Assembly: GCA_023434325.1 (NCBI GenBank)
Contig: JAEYSX010000002.1
Span: 186,001 to 250,000, forward strand
DNA length: 64,000 bases
Direction of reading: 5' to 3'
Source of the DNA: Candidatus Parcubacteria bacterium
GTDB taxonomy: Bacteria > Patescibacteriota > Saccharimonadia > Saccharimonadales > UBA4665
The notes below the pieces were generated by a model. It was not told the origin of the DNA and made no database searches. It saw only the letters and a list, made by a program, of their open reading frames with translations. Shown piece after piece: positions 51,290 through 59,872 of this stretch. The position numbers and the translations under genes are program-made. Numbering within the stretch: the first letter of the stretch is position 1; each line of letters opens with the position of its first letter.

Positions 51290-52522
51290 CTAACGGTTCT
51301 TAATGAAGCTTACCGCTGCGTCCTTTTGTGGGTCGCGGTTTTGCGCGTAATCCTCGTCGGACATTATGACTTCGGTGTCCGGCTTGATGCCTGTCTTGTC
51401 GATGTTTTCGCCGCTCGGTCGGAACCAGCGCGCAATCGTCACCTTGAGCTCACCGGAGCCGGGCAGCGGCTTGACGGCCTGCACGCTTCCCTTACCAAAA
51501 CTTTTCTCGCCAAAGATAGTCGCAGCCTTGTTGTCCTTAAGCGCACCGGCCATTATCTCTGAGGCGCTGGCGCTTCCTTGGTTAATCAGTACAGCCGTCG
51601 GCATACCCCGCAGCAAACCGTCGCTGCTTGCTGACTTTGTATCGATAACTACCCCGCCTCGCTTCTCTTGCAGCACGGTGTCGCCCTTTTTGAGCCACAA
51701 ACTAGTGACGTCGACCGACGATCCAAGCGATCCGCCAGGGTTACCGCGAAGGTCGACCACCACACCCTTCACGCCTTTTGCCTTAAACTCCTCGGCAGCA
51801 CGGCGAGCCAGTGTGGTTGTCTCTTCGTTAAATTGAACAATCTGCATGTAACCGATGTTGTCTTCGAGGATCTCGTACTCGACGCTCGGTATCGTAATAT
51901 CCTCGCGGGTAATCGTAACGTTGATATCCTGGGCTTTATCGCGCAGAATCCTCAGCTTCACATCGGTCCCTTTGGGGCCGCGTATCTTTGTGGCAGCCTC
52001 GGCAGCATTCATACCGGCCGTGCTCTTGCCGTCAATTTCGATAATCATGTCCTTTGGTCGCAGTCCAGCCTTTGACGCTGGAAAACCAGCCATCGGCGAA
52101 GCAATGATCAGGTTTTTATCATCGTCTAGTCCGAGCTCCGCACCGATACCGCTAAACGTACCGTTGAGCTGCCGATTAAACTCCTCGGCCTCTTTGGCAT
52201 TAAGGTAGACGGTGTACGTGTCGCCACTGGCCTCTACTAGGCCAGCCTTCATACCGTCGAGAAGCTTTTGGTAGTCCAGCTCGCCGTCATAGCTTGCCCT
52301 GAGCATGTCATATAGGCTTTCTACGCTAGAGTAATCGAGGTCAGCGGGAAGATCTTTATTCTGCGTGTTTTTAATCGTGCCGAATTGCACCGAGCCACTA
52401 CCGACGCCCACACCCGCAAGAAAAACCACCGCAATGACCGCAGTGGTCGCTGCAATTTTTCCGCCCGACCGGGCAAATCTATCAAATTTTGAAACACCAT
52501 CATCAGCAGATTTCTTACGCAC
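51290..52522 (-). CDS. ctpA: S41 C-terminal processing protease (CtpA-like)
   Basis: A 410-aa protein: a membrane anchor near residues 22-45, a PDZ domain near 125-210 and the S41 protease domain with the catalytic Ser317 in NQGSASASEI and Lys in GEKSFGKG. It cleaves envelope proteins and is commonly encoded beside the coiled-coil M23 gene as here. Start GTG at 52522 with AGAGGG upstream and TATAAT about 27 nt before it. Confidence 0.94.
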   Translation of the reverse strand: MRKKSADDGVSKFDRFARSGGKIAATTAVIAVVFLAGVGVGSGSVQFGTIKNTQNKDLPADLDYSSVESLYDMLRASYDGELDYQKLLDGMKAGLVEASGDTYTVYLNAKEAEEFNRQLNGTFSGIGAELGLDDDKNLIIASPMAGFPASKAGLRPKDMIIEIDGKSTAGMNAAEAATKIRGPKGTDVKLRILRDKAQDINVTITREDITIPSVEYEILEDNIGYMQIVQFNEETTTLARRAAEEFKAKGVKGVVVDLRGNPGGSLGSSVDVTSLWLKKGDTVLQEKRGGVVIDTKSASSDGLLRGMPTAVLINQGSASASEIMAGALKDNKAATIFGEKSFGKGSVQAVKPLPGSGELKVTIARWFRPSGENIDKTGIKPDTEVIMSDEDYAQNRDPQKDAAVSFIKNR

Positions 52523-52616
52523 GTCTTCCCTCTTTTTCGGTTATGCTCCAATTATAGCCCAAGACCACCACGCATCATACGCATTTAGCCTAAGTTGGCA
52601 TGTCAAAGGTTTATTA

Positions 52617-53789
52617 CTATCTGTAGTACGTGTTGTAATTACACGCAGCCGGACCACCGGTCATGTGCGCGTAGATAGCGATGCTACCGTCGCTGTGCTC
52701 GACAATTGCGACGTAGCCATAGGGGTTGCTCGACGTACCGAGCAATGCATCAGAACAACCGCGATACATGTATCCGCCCTTGATTGCACGGATCTGTGTA
52801 CCCTGTCCGGCCGCGTAGTCGATGCCCGGGTGGTGCCCGCTTACATACGCAGAGTTTGCGACCCAGAACCCTTGGCTTACCCACCCGTTAACTGGCGAAT
52901 GCTCGATATATGGTTGCGGGTTCACAACCGAACCATTCCTTCGGACCTCTAAGTGCAAGTGAGGACCGGTAGACAGCCCGGTGCTACCAACACCACCGAT
53001 CGGGTCCCCAGCGGCGACGGCGCCCACTGGAGCCGAACGATAGCTACCCGAACCAACAGAGCGTGCGATAGCAGCCTCGGCCTCGGCCAGCTGTTTACGC
53101 TGGTTTTCGATAAGCGCCTGGAACTTAGCCTCCTCGCCGCGAGTTATGTTGAGCAAGCTTTGCTGCTCACCACGCTTCTCGTCCAACAAGGCACGCTGTC
53201 CTCGTTGCTGATCGAGCAGCTTTTGGACCTCGTCCTGCTTGGTCTGTAACTGAGCCTTTAGGAGCTTAATCTTCTCTACCGTGGTCTTAATCTTGTCCTG
53301 TACCGCATTTCGGTACTGCTCTTTGTCTACGAACTCACTCAGATCTTTGCTTGTCGCCAAAATCTCAATAGTACTAACGTCGCCCTCAAAGTACATCGCA
53401 CGAATGTTCGCACCCAGGACGTTGCGCTGGCGCTCCAGTTCCCTGTTATTTTCCTCGATTTCGAGCTTTAACTCGTCGATCTGAACCGACAATAGCTCGA
53501 TCTGCTGGTTGACGAGCGATATCTCGCCGTTGATCTCGTCGATCTTGGCTTGCAGGGTCTTTGCCTTGTCATGATGTTCGGCAGCCTTTTTTTGATTCTC
53601 GGCGATCTCGGCACGGAGTTGTTCTGATCTGCGCTGCAGGTCGCTTACACTGGCCGCGTCACTGTGCGGCGCAGGTATATAAATAGCTACTCCTAATAAA
53701 ATGGCGGCGACAATGGTCAGTGTTCTGGCCAAGTGCTGACGTCGCTCGATTGCTGCGCGCAGATTGCGAATTATTGCGATTTTACCCAT
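52617..53789 (-). CDS. EnvC-like coiled-coil protein with permuted M23 domain
   Basis: A 390-aa protein: signal/anchor helix (residues 20-45), a long coiled coil (48-245), then a LytM/M23-like domain. In ordinary M23 domains the HxxxD part precedes HxH. Here GSTGLSTGPHLHLEV with His277/His279 comes first, and GHHPGID with His320 and Asp324 and IYAHM come later, so the domain appears circularly permuted with all metal ligands present. The gene follows ftsE-ftsX, as EnvC/PcsB-type amidase regulators do, so it probably acts in septal wall cleavage through FtsX. Confidence 0.85.
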   Translation of the reverse strand: MGKIAIIRNLRAAIERRQHLARTLTIVAAILLGVAIYIPAPHSDAASVSDLQRRSEQLRAEIAENQKKAAEHHDKAKTLQAKIDEINGEISLVNQQIELLSVQIDELKLEIEENNRELERQRNVLGANIRAMYFEGDVSTIEILATSKDLSEFVDKEQYRNAVQDKIKTTVEKIKLLKAQLQTKQDEVQKLLDQQRGQRALLDEKRGEQQSLLNITRGEEAKFQALIENQRKQLAEAEAAIARSVGSGSYRSAPVGAVAAGDPIGGVGSTGLSTGPHLHLEVRRNGSVVNPQPYIEHSPVNGWVSQGFWVANSAYVSGHHPGIDYAAGQGTQIRAIKGGYMYRGCSDALLGTSSNPYGYVAIVEHSDGSIAIYAHMTGGPAACNYNTYYR

Positions 53790-53899
53790 TTGTGTACACT
53801 TTTTGTTTCATGGTATCTAAGCATTAGTACTTCCATAGTAGCACTGCTCCCCCATGTTGACAAATTCCCCTTGTTACTAATTTCGCTAACAGATTGTGT

Positions 53900-54838
53900 T
53901 TAGTTCGTCTTGAATTTTAGGTACCGCCTGGTCGCAATAGTAGATGATACGGCACCTATCAATATACCAAGTACAAGCTGCATGGTCAAAAGCACCCAAA
54001 AGTTCGAGCGGAAGTATTCGGCTGCGTAGTTTATATCGAGCAGACCAAGACTCGTTGCCTGTAGTGCAGAACTCGAGGCCACGAACAAAGCATTGATAAG
54101 CGTCACCGATATAATCGCCGAAAGAATACCGTAAATGACAGTCTCTACCACAAACGGGCCGCGGATGTACCAGGTAGTGGCGCCGAGCAATCGCATGATG
54201 GTCAGCTCCTCGCGGCGGTTAAAGATTGTCATCTGGATCGTGTTAAAGATAATGAGCATCGAGATAAAAGCAAACACCAGCACCGCAACCACACCTGCGC
54301 GCTGCAATAGGTTGGTCGCGTGGGCAATTTTATCTATCGCCTCTTTGCGATCGTCACGGTACGACACTTCTTCCCACAATTCCACATTTTGCGGCTGGTT
54401 CAAAAATTCGCGTATTTCCTCTACTTTGTTCAGATCCTTGGGCTTAACCTGAATTGTGGCCGGCAATGGGTTGTCTGTCTCGTTGATCGCGCTTAATAGC
54501 TCAGGGTTATTCGCGTTAATCTCGCGGTAGCGCTCGAGTGACTGCTCTTTTGACAGATAGTTAGCGCTCTGGGCGTTAGGCAGCGCCTGTAATTCCTTAG
54601 TTAACTCCTCACCTCTCGCCTGATCGGTCGAATCCTTAAGATATACCGATACGTCAATGCGGTCGGTTATCTGTGTGATGGTGTTAGAAAACGTCGCATT
54701 GGTAATAACAGAGAACAATATGATGGTGAGCGTGATGATCATCACTGCCATGGCGGCAATAGCCAGCCAGGCATTACGCACAAAATTGATAGCCCCCGCG
54801 TTAATAATGCGGGCTAACGTGACTAGGTTTCTGTTCAT
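53900..54838 (-). CDS. ftsX: cell-division protein FtsX
   Basis: A 312-aa membrane protein with FtsX topology: one N-terminal helix (residues 20-45), a large extracytoplasmic domain (50-185) and three C-terminal helices. With the ATPase FtsE it forms a type VII-like ABC machine that controls wall hydrolases at the septum; the coiled-coil M23 protein encoded next is the likely effector. It lies 49 nt after ftsE. Confidence 0.94.
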   Translation of the reverse strand: MNRNLVTLARIINAGAINFVRNAWLAIAAMAVMIITLTIILFSVITNATFSNTITQITDRIDVSVYLKDSTDQARGEELTKELQALPNAQSANYLSKEQSLERYREINANNPELLSAINETDNPLPATIQVKPKDLNKVEEIREFLNQPQNVELWEEVSYRDDRKEAIDKIAHATNLLQRAGVVAVLVFAFISMLIIFNTIQMTIFNRREELTIMRLLGATTWYIRGPFVVETVIYGILSAIISVTLINALFVASSSALQATSLGLLDINYAAEYFRSNFWVLLTMQLVLGILIGAVSSTIATRRYLKFKTN

Positions 54839-54887
54839 GAATGCTTAATACCCCTCACTTCGAAGCTGTGGAGCCGACTATCCCAGC

Positions 54888-55571
54888 TCATACCTTATAC
54901 TCGGCTTTGGCCATATCGCTCGCGATTTGGCCGTGCTGCACCGTGACAACGCGGCGCTTTAGTTTATTAACGATTTCTTGGTTGTGCGTAGTTAGCAGTA
55001 CCGTCGTGCCAAAGCGGTTAATCTTCTCTAGTACCTTAATAACATCCCAAGCGTGCTTAGGATCGAGGTTACCTGTCGGCTCATCGGCAATCAATATTTT
55101 AGGCTGACGTACAATGGCACGAGCAATCGCCACGCGCTGACGCTCGCCACCAGAGAGTTCCATTGGCATGCGGTTTTCTTTGCCGCGCAGATTAACAATC
55201 TCGAGGACCTTTGGCACGGTCGCCTTGATCTCGTGGTTGGTCGCACCAACGATCTCGAGCGCAAAAGCCACGTTCTCGAATACGGTGCGATTAGGAAGCA
55301 ACTTGAAGTCCTGAAACACCACACCAATCTTGCGGCGCAGCATAGGAATGTCTTTGTCTTTGAGTTTGTCGTAGTCTATACCGCCGACGACAATCTTGCC
55401 GCTGGAGGGACGTTCTTCGCGGGTCAACAACTTAAGCAGCGTGGATTTTCCTGCCCCACTCTGCCCTACGACGATCACGAATTCCTTTGGTTCGACGTGC
55501 AAATTCACGCGATCCAAAGCCGGGGTCGCGATCTTACCGTACGTCTTTGTTACCCTATCCAATAAAATCAT
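54888..55571 (-). CDS. ftsE: cell-division ATPase FtsE
   Basis: A 227-aa ABC ATPase: Walker A GQSGAGKSTLLK, signature LSGGERQRVAIARA, Walker B ILIADEPTGNLD. Standard FtsE length. TATACT (55587-55582) lies 10 nt before the ATG, just after a terminator, so ftsE starts a new transcription unit (ftsE-ftsX-M23, possibly ctpA). Confidence 0.96.
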   Translation of the reverse strand: MILLDRVTKTYGKIATPALDRVNLHVEPKEFVIVVGQSGAGKSTLLKLLTREERPSSGKIVVGGIDYDKLKDKDIPMLRRKIGVVFQDFKLLPNRTVFENVAFALEIVGATNHEIKATVPKVLEIVNLRGKENRMPMELSGGERQRVAIARAIVRQPKILIADEPTGNLDPKHAWDVIKVLEKINRFGTTVLLTTHNQEIVNKLKRRVVTVQHGQIASDMAKAEYKV

Positions 55572-55588
55572 GGCTAACCCCAGTATAT

Positions 55589-55624
55589 AAAAAAACTGCC
55601 AGCTAGAAAAGGCTGACAGTTTTT
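55589..55624 (-). terminator. terminator of the 39-aa small gene
   Basis: AAAAACTGTCAGCC pairs with GCTGGCAGTTTTT (one mismatch), followed by T7 on the minus strand. It closes the small-gene unit 28 nt after its stop and insulates ftsE. Confidence 0.75.
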
Positions 55625-55651
55625 GCGAGATATTGATCTAGGGTTTAACCG

Positions 55652-55771
55652 CTAGATTGGTTTATCCCTGGATGTGTCGGTCACCAGCTCGTGATTGTGC
55701 GTGCTGCGCGTTACGACAGTCGGTTCTAATTTTGTGCTTGCTGGGATGTATGTAACGGTAATTTTTGTCAT
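55652..55771 (-). CDS. 39-aa small protein with its own transcription unit
   Basis: An ATG frame of 39 codons ending in TAG: MTKITVTYIPASTKLEP at the start, then Thr/His-rich. It has a complete set of signals: promoter TTGACA-N17-TAATGT, an A-rich leader with AAGGAG about 13 nt before the ATG, and a terminator after the stop. The peptide is predicted soluble and has no recognised family; it loosely resembles the 30-aa product at 24538-24630. Confidence 0.55.
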   Translation of the reverse strand: MTKITVTYIPASTKLEPTVVTRSTHNHELVTDTSRDKPI

Positions 55772-55816
55772 ATCGTTTTTGTTTTTCTCCTTTTTTGTGT
55801 TTGTATGACACTATTA

Positions 55817-55845
55817 ACATTAGCATTATTTATGCTAATTGTCAA
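55817..55845 (-). promoter_or_regulatory. strong promoter with palindrome, small gene
   Basis: TTGACA (55845-55840), 17 nt, TGC-TAATGT (55825-55817). The spacer contains TTAGCAT-TATTT-ATGCTAA (55820-55838), a perfect 7-bp inverted repeat. Confidence 0.7.
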
Positions 55846-55861
55846 TATTGTTACCTATGTA

Positions 55862-56407
55862 TTACGGTAACGATTCCGTACGCATGTCCACGGGCACTGC
55901 CCTTCCGATTTTGTCTACCAGACATAGGCGCAGCTGGGGCTCTTGCTGCATACCCCGTACGATATTCCCACCGTACTCGGCAATCTGCGCGGTCGTCAAA
56001 CCAAATCGGAGCTGCATTTCTTGCGATACAGACCATGCGCCTGGCTTAACCAAAGGGCGCATCTGCGGGTCTAAACCTGCATGTACAGTCGGTAGATGTA
56101 AAGGCAATAATTCCCTAGGCGGCTCCTCGATGGACTCACTGTCGCGCAAATAAGGGCGCAGACCATGCCGCACGGCGAGCACAGCAATACTGCCGGCATA
56201 AATCGCCCTGGTTAAGCGCGCACCGACCGTGTGAGCCTCCGGCATCGCACCATCGTTCGCTGACTCCAAAAACAACCGTAAGGGGCTGCGCACCCTATAC
56301 AGACGCATCGAAACCCAGTTGCCCCTCCTCATATCCTCTGGCGGTTCGTGCATCTTACTAAACCGATTAAGCTGCCTGAATGTCCTCCACGTACCAAATT
56401 CCGCCAT
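55862..56407 (-). CDS. hypothetical protein, lineage-specific
   Basis: A 181-aa protein with an Arg-rich N-terminal third, a short hydrophobic stretch near residues 85-100 and a globular rest. No domain is recognised. It starts 35 nt after the prfB stop and is probably co-transcribed; GGTGGGA lies before the ATG. Its stop lies close to the strong promoter of the small gene, leaving only about 17 nt. Confidence 0.55.
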   Translation of the reverse strand: MAEFGTWRTFRQLNRFSKMHEPPEDMRRGNWVSMRLYRVRSPLRLFLESANDGAMPEAHTVGARLTRAIYAGSIAVLAVRHGLRPYLRDSESIEEPPRELLPLHLPTVHAGLDPQMRPLVKPGAWSVSQEMQLRFGLTTAQIAEYGGNIVRGMQQEPQLRLCLVDKIGRAVPVDMRTESLP

Positions 56408-56442
56408 GTACCGATCCCACCCAACTTTTAAATCTAAAAAAT

Positions 56443-57528
56443 CTAAGTACCGAGCGTGTGCTCGAGATATGCCTGGATAATCTCGTCGAGGTTGCCGTCA
56501 AGCACGCCGTCAACGTCACTCGTTTCGTACCGAGTACGAAGGTCCTTTACCTGTTTGTATGGATGGAGGACGTACGAGCGAATCTGGTTGCCCCACTCTG
56601 CCGATTGGTTGGGACCTTTAAGCTCGCTGAGTTTTTCTTGGTGCTGTTCCATTTGTAACTGAATCAGACGCGAGCGCAAAATCGTCATAGCGGTTTCTTT
56701 GTTTTGCAGCTGGCTGCGCTCGTTTTGAATCGCAACCACAATGCCTGTCGGAATATGCGTAATGCGAACGGCACTATCTGTCGTGTTGACGCTTTGACCA
56801 CCGTGGCCGCCACTGCGATACACATCGACGCGCAAGTCTTTTTCGTCAATCTCCAAATCCTCGGGCCGGTCCACCTTGGGCAAAATGTCTACCTTTGCAA
56901 AGCTGGTCTCGCGCGAGGAGGCCGAGTTAAACGGGCTCAGACGAACTAAGCGATGTACGCCGTGTTCGCCGCATAATTTGCCGTAGGCAAAATCACCCTC
57001 TATCTCGAGCGTGGCGCTTTTGAGTCCCGCCTCGTCGCCTGCGGTCTCGTCTACCATCTTTATCGTGTAGCCGTTTTGCTCTGCCCAGCGGATGTACATT
57101 CGCAACAACATCTGCACCCAATCTTGGGCATCAGTTCCGCCTGCCCCGGCATAGATGCTCATGATCACGTCGTGACTGTCGTATTTGCCGCCAAACTTTA
57201 ACTCTTCTTTTAGCTCGGCAAAGCGAGTCGTGAGACTGTTGAGCTCGCCCTCTAACTCTGGGCGCATGGTGTCATCACCCAAATCAAACATTTCGGCTAG
57301 ATCTTCGACACCCTTTTGCAAAGTAACCCACGGCTGCGTGCGGCGCTCCAGTTTTGCTTGCTCTTTGGCGACATTCTGCGCGCGCTTGGGATCGTCCCAA
57401 AAATCAGGCGCAGCAGCCTTTGCATCTAGCTCTGATTTTTGCGCAAGCAACCCCTTAATATCTATGCGTTCGCAAGCCTCCTGCACTAGAGTGCGCAAAT
57501 CCAATGCCGACTGTTTAAGATCATCCAT
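56443..57528 (-). CDS. prfB: peptide chain release factor 2
   Basis: A 361-aa RF2: stop-codon recognition SPF in LSPFNSASSRETS and the GGQ loop in SGGHGGQSVNTTDSAV. It releases peptides at UGA and UAA, so UGA is a stop in this organism. The N-terminal region reads straight through where many bacteria have a programmed +1 frameshift; none is needed here. TATACT (57542-57537) lies 8 nt before the ATG. Confidence 0.96.
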   Translation of the reverse strand: MDDLKQSALDLRTLVQEACERIDIKGLLAQKSELDAKAAAPDFWDDPKRAQNVAKEQAKLERRTQPWVTLQKGVEDLAEMFDLGDDTMRPELEGELNSLTTRFAELKEELKFGGKYDSHDVIMSIYAGAGGTDAQDWVQMLLRMYIRWAEQNGYTIKMVDETAGDEAGLKSATLEIEGDFAYGKLCGEHGVHRLVRLSPFNSASSRETSFAKVDILPKVDRPEDLEIDEKDLRVDVYRSGGHGGQSVNTTDSAVRITHIPTGIVVAIQNERSQLQNKETAMTILRSRLIQLQMEQHQEKLSELKGPNQSAEWGNQIRSYVLHPYKQVKDLRTRYETSDVDGVLDGNLDEIIQAYLEHTLGT

Positions 57529-57637
57529 TTACGACCAGTATAGCGTATCTGGACTTCTCAGGCCATGTGAACCGCCACTTGTAAAATAATCCCTAGCCCG
57601 CTATGATACCTCCGTCCTACAATCAGAATCAGATATT

Positions 57638-58471
57638 ATGAGCCTAGCTACTGCCAGAATTCCCGGACTACCCCACCCACGCCCGCCAGCATCTCTCGAG
57701 ACGTTTGGAGCTGAGAATTTATACCCCTCTGGACACCCCGATGACTCTACAGGCGGATCAGAATATCCGAGGCCACCCTCCCCTAGCATTCCCCCACTCA
57801 ATCACGGCACAAGGCAGGCGGATCGTCCCTATCACTTAACATCGTGGACATCAAAAAACGCCCATGCATCAGACGGTACTTCTGCACCCACTCTCGGTAG
57901 TGACGGCACACTGCAAGCCTCAGAGAACGACATCTTCGTATACCACCCTTTGAATAATCCAAACATCGCTGGTGGTGTTGTACCAAAAAATACAAAACGC
58001 GCCCTACGTCCTGGTACGAATGTTGTGATAATTCCACCCGCGTCAACAAACCCGGACGTCCCCAATTTTGCCATATACCACGCCGTCTCTAGCACGGCCG
58101 ATAAAGTGGATTTGAGTAGCCCAGAGGCCAGTCGTATAATCGCAGAGCGCCTAAACGGTCAGACAAACCACGGCGAGCAGGTCCATGTAGCCATCATCAA
58201 CGTAGAAGACAGTATGAAATTAAAGTCGAATCAAACAAAACGCCACCTCCGTTTGACTCGATCAATTGGCTCGGCGCTACTTACCACAGCAGGAATAGTA
58301 GGAATGAAATACAACATGGACACCGAAGCCCTTGCCGCTAGCCTAGCGGCCGCAGTACTTATCACGGATGATGTCATGCAAGCAGGATTGCGAATGGTCC
58401 GCGGCGAATTCAAGCCATGGCGCAAAAGAAATCCTCTACATCACGGCGCGGTTACCTCTGAACCAAAATAA
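57638..58471 (+). CDS. hypothetical protein with Pro-rich N-terminus
   Basis: A 277-aa protein. Residues 1-65 are Pro/Ser/Gly-rich and probably disordered; 90-190 look globular; residues 205-250 contain two hydrophobic stretches (IGSALLTTAGIVGMKY and LAASLAAAVLI) that may form a membrane hairpin. A basic tail follows. No family recognised. TACAAT (57617-57622) precedes the ATG by about 15 nt. Confidence 0.55.
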   Translation: MSLATARIPGLPHPRPPASLETFGAENLYPSGHPDDSTGGSEYPRPPSPSIPPLNHGTRQADRPYHLTSWTSKNAHASDGTSAPTLGSDGTLQASENDIFVYHPLNNPNIAGGVVPKNTKRALRPGTNVVIIPPASTNPDVPNFAIYHAVSSTADKVDLSSPEASRIIAERLNGQTNHGEQVHVAIINVEDSMKLKSNQTKRHLRLTRSIGSALLTTAGIVGMKYNMDTEALAASLAAAVLITDDVMQAGLRMVRGEFKPWRKRNPLHHGAVTSEPK

Positions 58472-58485
58472 CGCCGGGATGTACT

Positions 58486-59787
58486 TTAACTATTCTCGGG
58501 TTTATCCCAAAGCGGTTTGATCTGCTTGTATAGATCGTTTGCAAAGGCTTTGTCGCAATTACTGAGGATCCCAAGACCCCAGATTTGATCCGCAAATAGT
58601 GCGGTCGAGATTTCAACGATGTCCGATTTGGTAACTGCCTTGATGCGGTCCGGCACTTTGTAGTAATCCTCTACGACCTCGTTAAAGAAGTAGCTTTCGC
58701 TGTAGCCGCCAGCAACACCGGCGACAGTTTGCGCACTACGCTGGAAGCGACCAAGCGCGTAGGCTTTGGCTGCCTCGATATCTTCGGAAGCAATCTCTCC
58801 GCGGAACACATTGGTCAGCTCATCGCCAACAATCTCGAACAATGCCGGTGCGTTGCGCTGCGATACCTGGGCGCCAAACCACCAGTTGCTCGACAGCTTG
58901 GCCTGGCCGTAGCCGCTGCTCATGCCGTACACCAAACCGCGCTCGCGAGCCGTACCCAAAATTTTGGAATACAACGTCTCTGTCAGCATGGTGTTGACGA
59001 GATTAAGTGCATCGGTCTCGGGATCAGTCATGCGCCGAAGCATAAAGCTATCGATGTAAAAGTATAGGTTTTTAACGGTGTCGTTGTGGATGTACACCGG
59101 GCCTGCCTGGGGCTTGGGCTTCTCTGTCGGCAGGTCAATGCGCGACCTTCCCATCGGCAGCTCGATTTGCTCCATAATCTCGAATATTATATCGCCGCGC
59201 TTTTGTGCCAGGTTTCCGGCGATAATAAAGCGCAAGTTACGGGTAGTATGCGTACGCTCGTAATGTTCGCGAACATCGCTCACCGTCACGTTATCCATCA
59301 GCTTAAGCCGCTCTTCGTCGGTCTTGGCCATAAAGCCGTACTCCTGGCGCAGCTTGAGGCTTAGGTGACGGAAGTGGTTGTTACTGCGTGCGGTGAGCTC
59401 CTCGCGTACATTCCCTGCTTCGGCGTCAAACTCATCAGCCAAAAACAATGGCTTGGTGATTGCCAGCAGCATGAGATCTAGGATTCGGTCCCATTCAAAA
59501 TCCGCACACTCTGCCTCGTAACTAATCTCGTACACGCTGGTGCTCGCGTTGCTGTATGCGCCGTTTTTCTCTATCTCTGCCTGGAACAGGCGGCTCTTTG
59601 GGTAGCGCTCGTTGGCTCCCAAAAGCATGTGCTCCATAAGATGCGGCGTTTCCCACTTTTCGGGCTGCACCAGATATTCACCGGCTCGAAAGTTGAACTC
59701 GAAGCTCATTACCGACGCGTCCGGTACGTGAATCAGTAGGCCCTTGGCGCCGTTTTTTAGTTTGACTTCGGTGACTGTGTGCTTCAT
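58486..59787 (-). CDS. M16-family zinc peptidase
   Basis: A 433-aa M16 (pitrilysin-like) peptidase. The inverted zinc motif HLMEH is at residues 49-53, with the distal Glu in EAGNVREEL near 127. The C-terminal half is the usual non-catalytic second domain. Single-chain length fits processing-peptidase-like members. The substrate is unknown. GATATT ends 8 nt before the ATG. Confidence 0.9.
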   Translation of the reverse strand: MKHTVTEVKLKNGAKGLLIHVPDASVMSFEFNFRAGEYLVQPEKWETPHLMEHMLLGANERYPKSRLFQAEIEKNGAYSNASTSVYEISYEAECADFEWDRILDLMLLAITKPLFLADEFDAEAGNVREELTARSNNHFRHLSLKLRQEYGFMAKTDEERLKLMDNVTVSDVREHYERTHTTRNLRFIIAGNLAQKRGDIIFEIMEQIELPMGRSRIDLPTEKPKPQAGPVYIHNDTVKNLYFYIDSFMLRRMTDPETDALNLVNTMLTETLYSKILGTARERGLVYGMSSGYGQAKLSSNWWFGAQVSQRNAPALFEIVGDELTNVFRGEIASEDIEAAKAYALGRFQRSAQTVAGVAGGYSESYFFNEVVEDYYKVPDRIKAVTKSDIVEISTALFADQIWGLGILSNCDKAFANDLYKQIKPLWDKPENS

Positions 59788-59872
59788 AAGGCTGAAATAT
59801 CGACTCTGCTTCCTGGAATCTGGCGCAAACCCTCTCCCACTACGTGATTTTTATTCTAAAGTTTAGCATGAA

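Noticed and set aside
56443..57528. Programmed frameshift in prfB
   Set aside because: The reading frame is continuous from the ATG 8 nt after a -10 and no in-frame TGA is present near codon 25.
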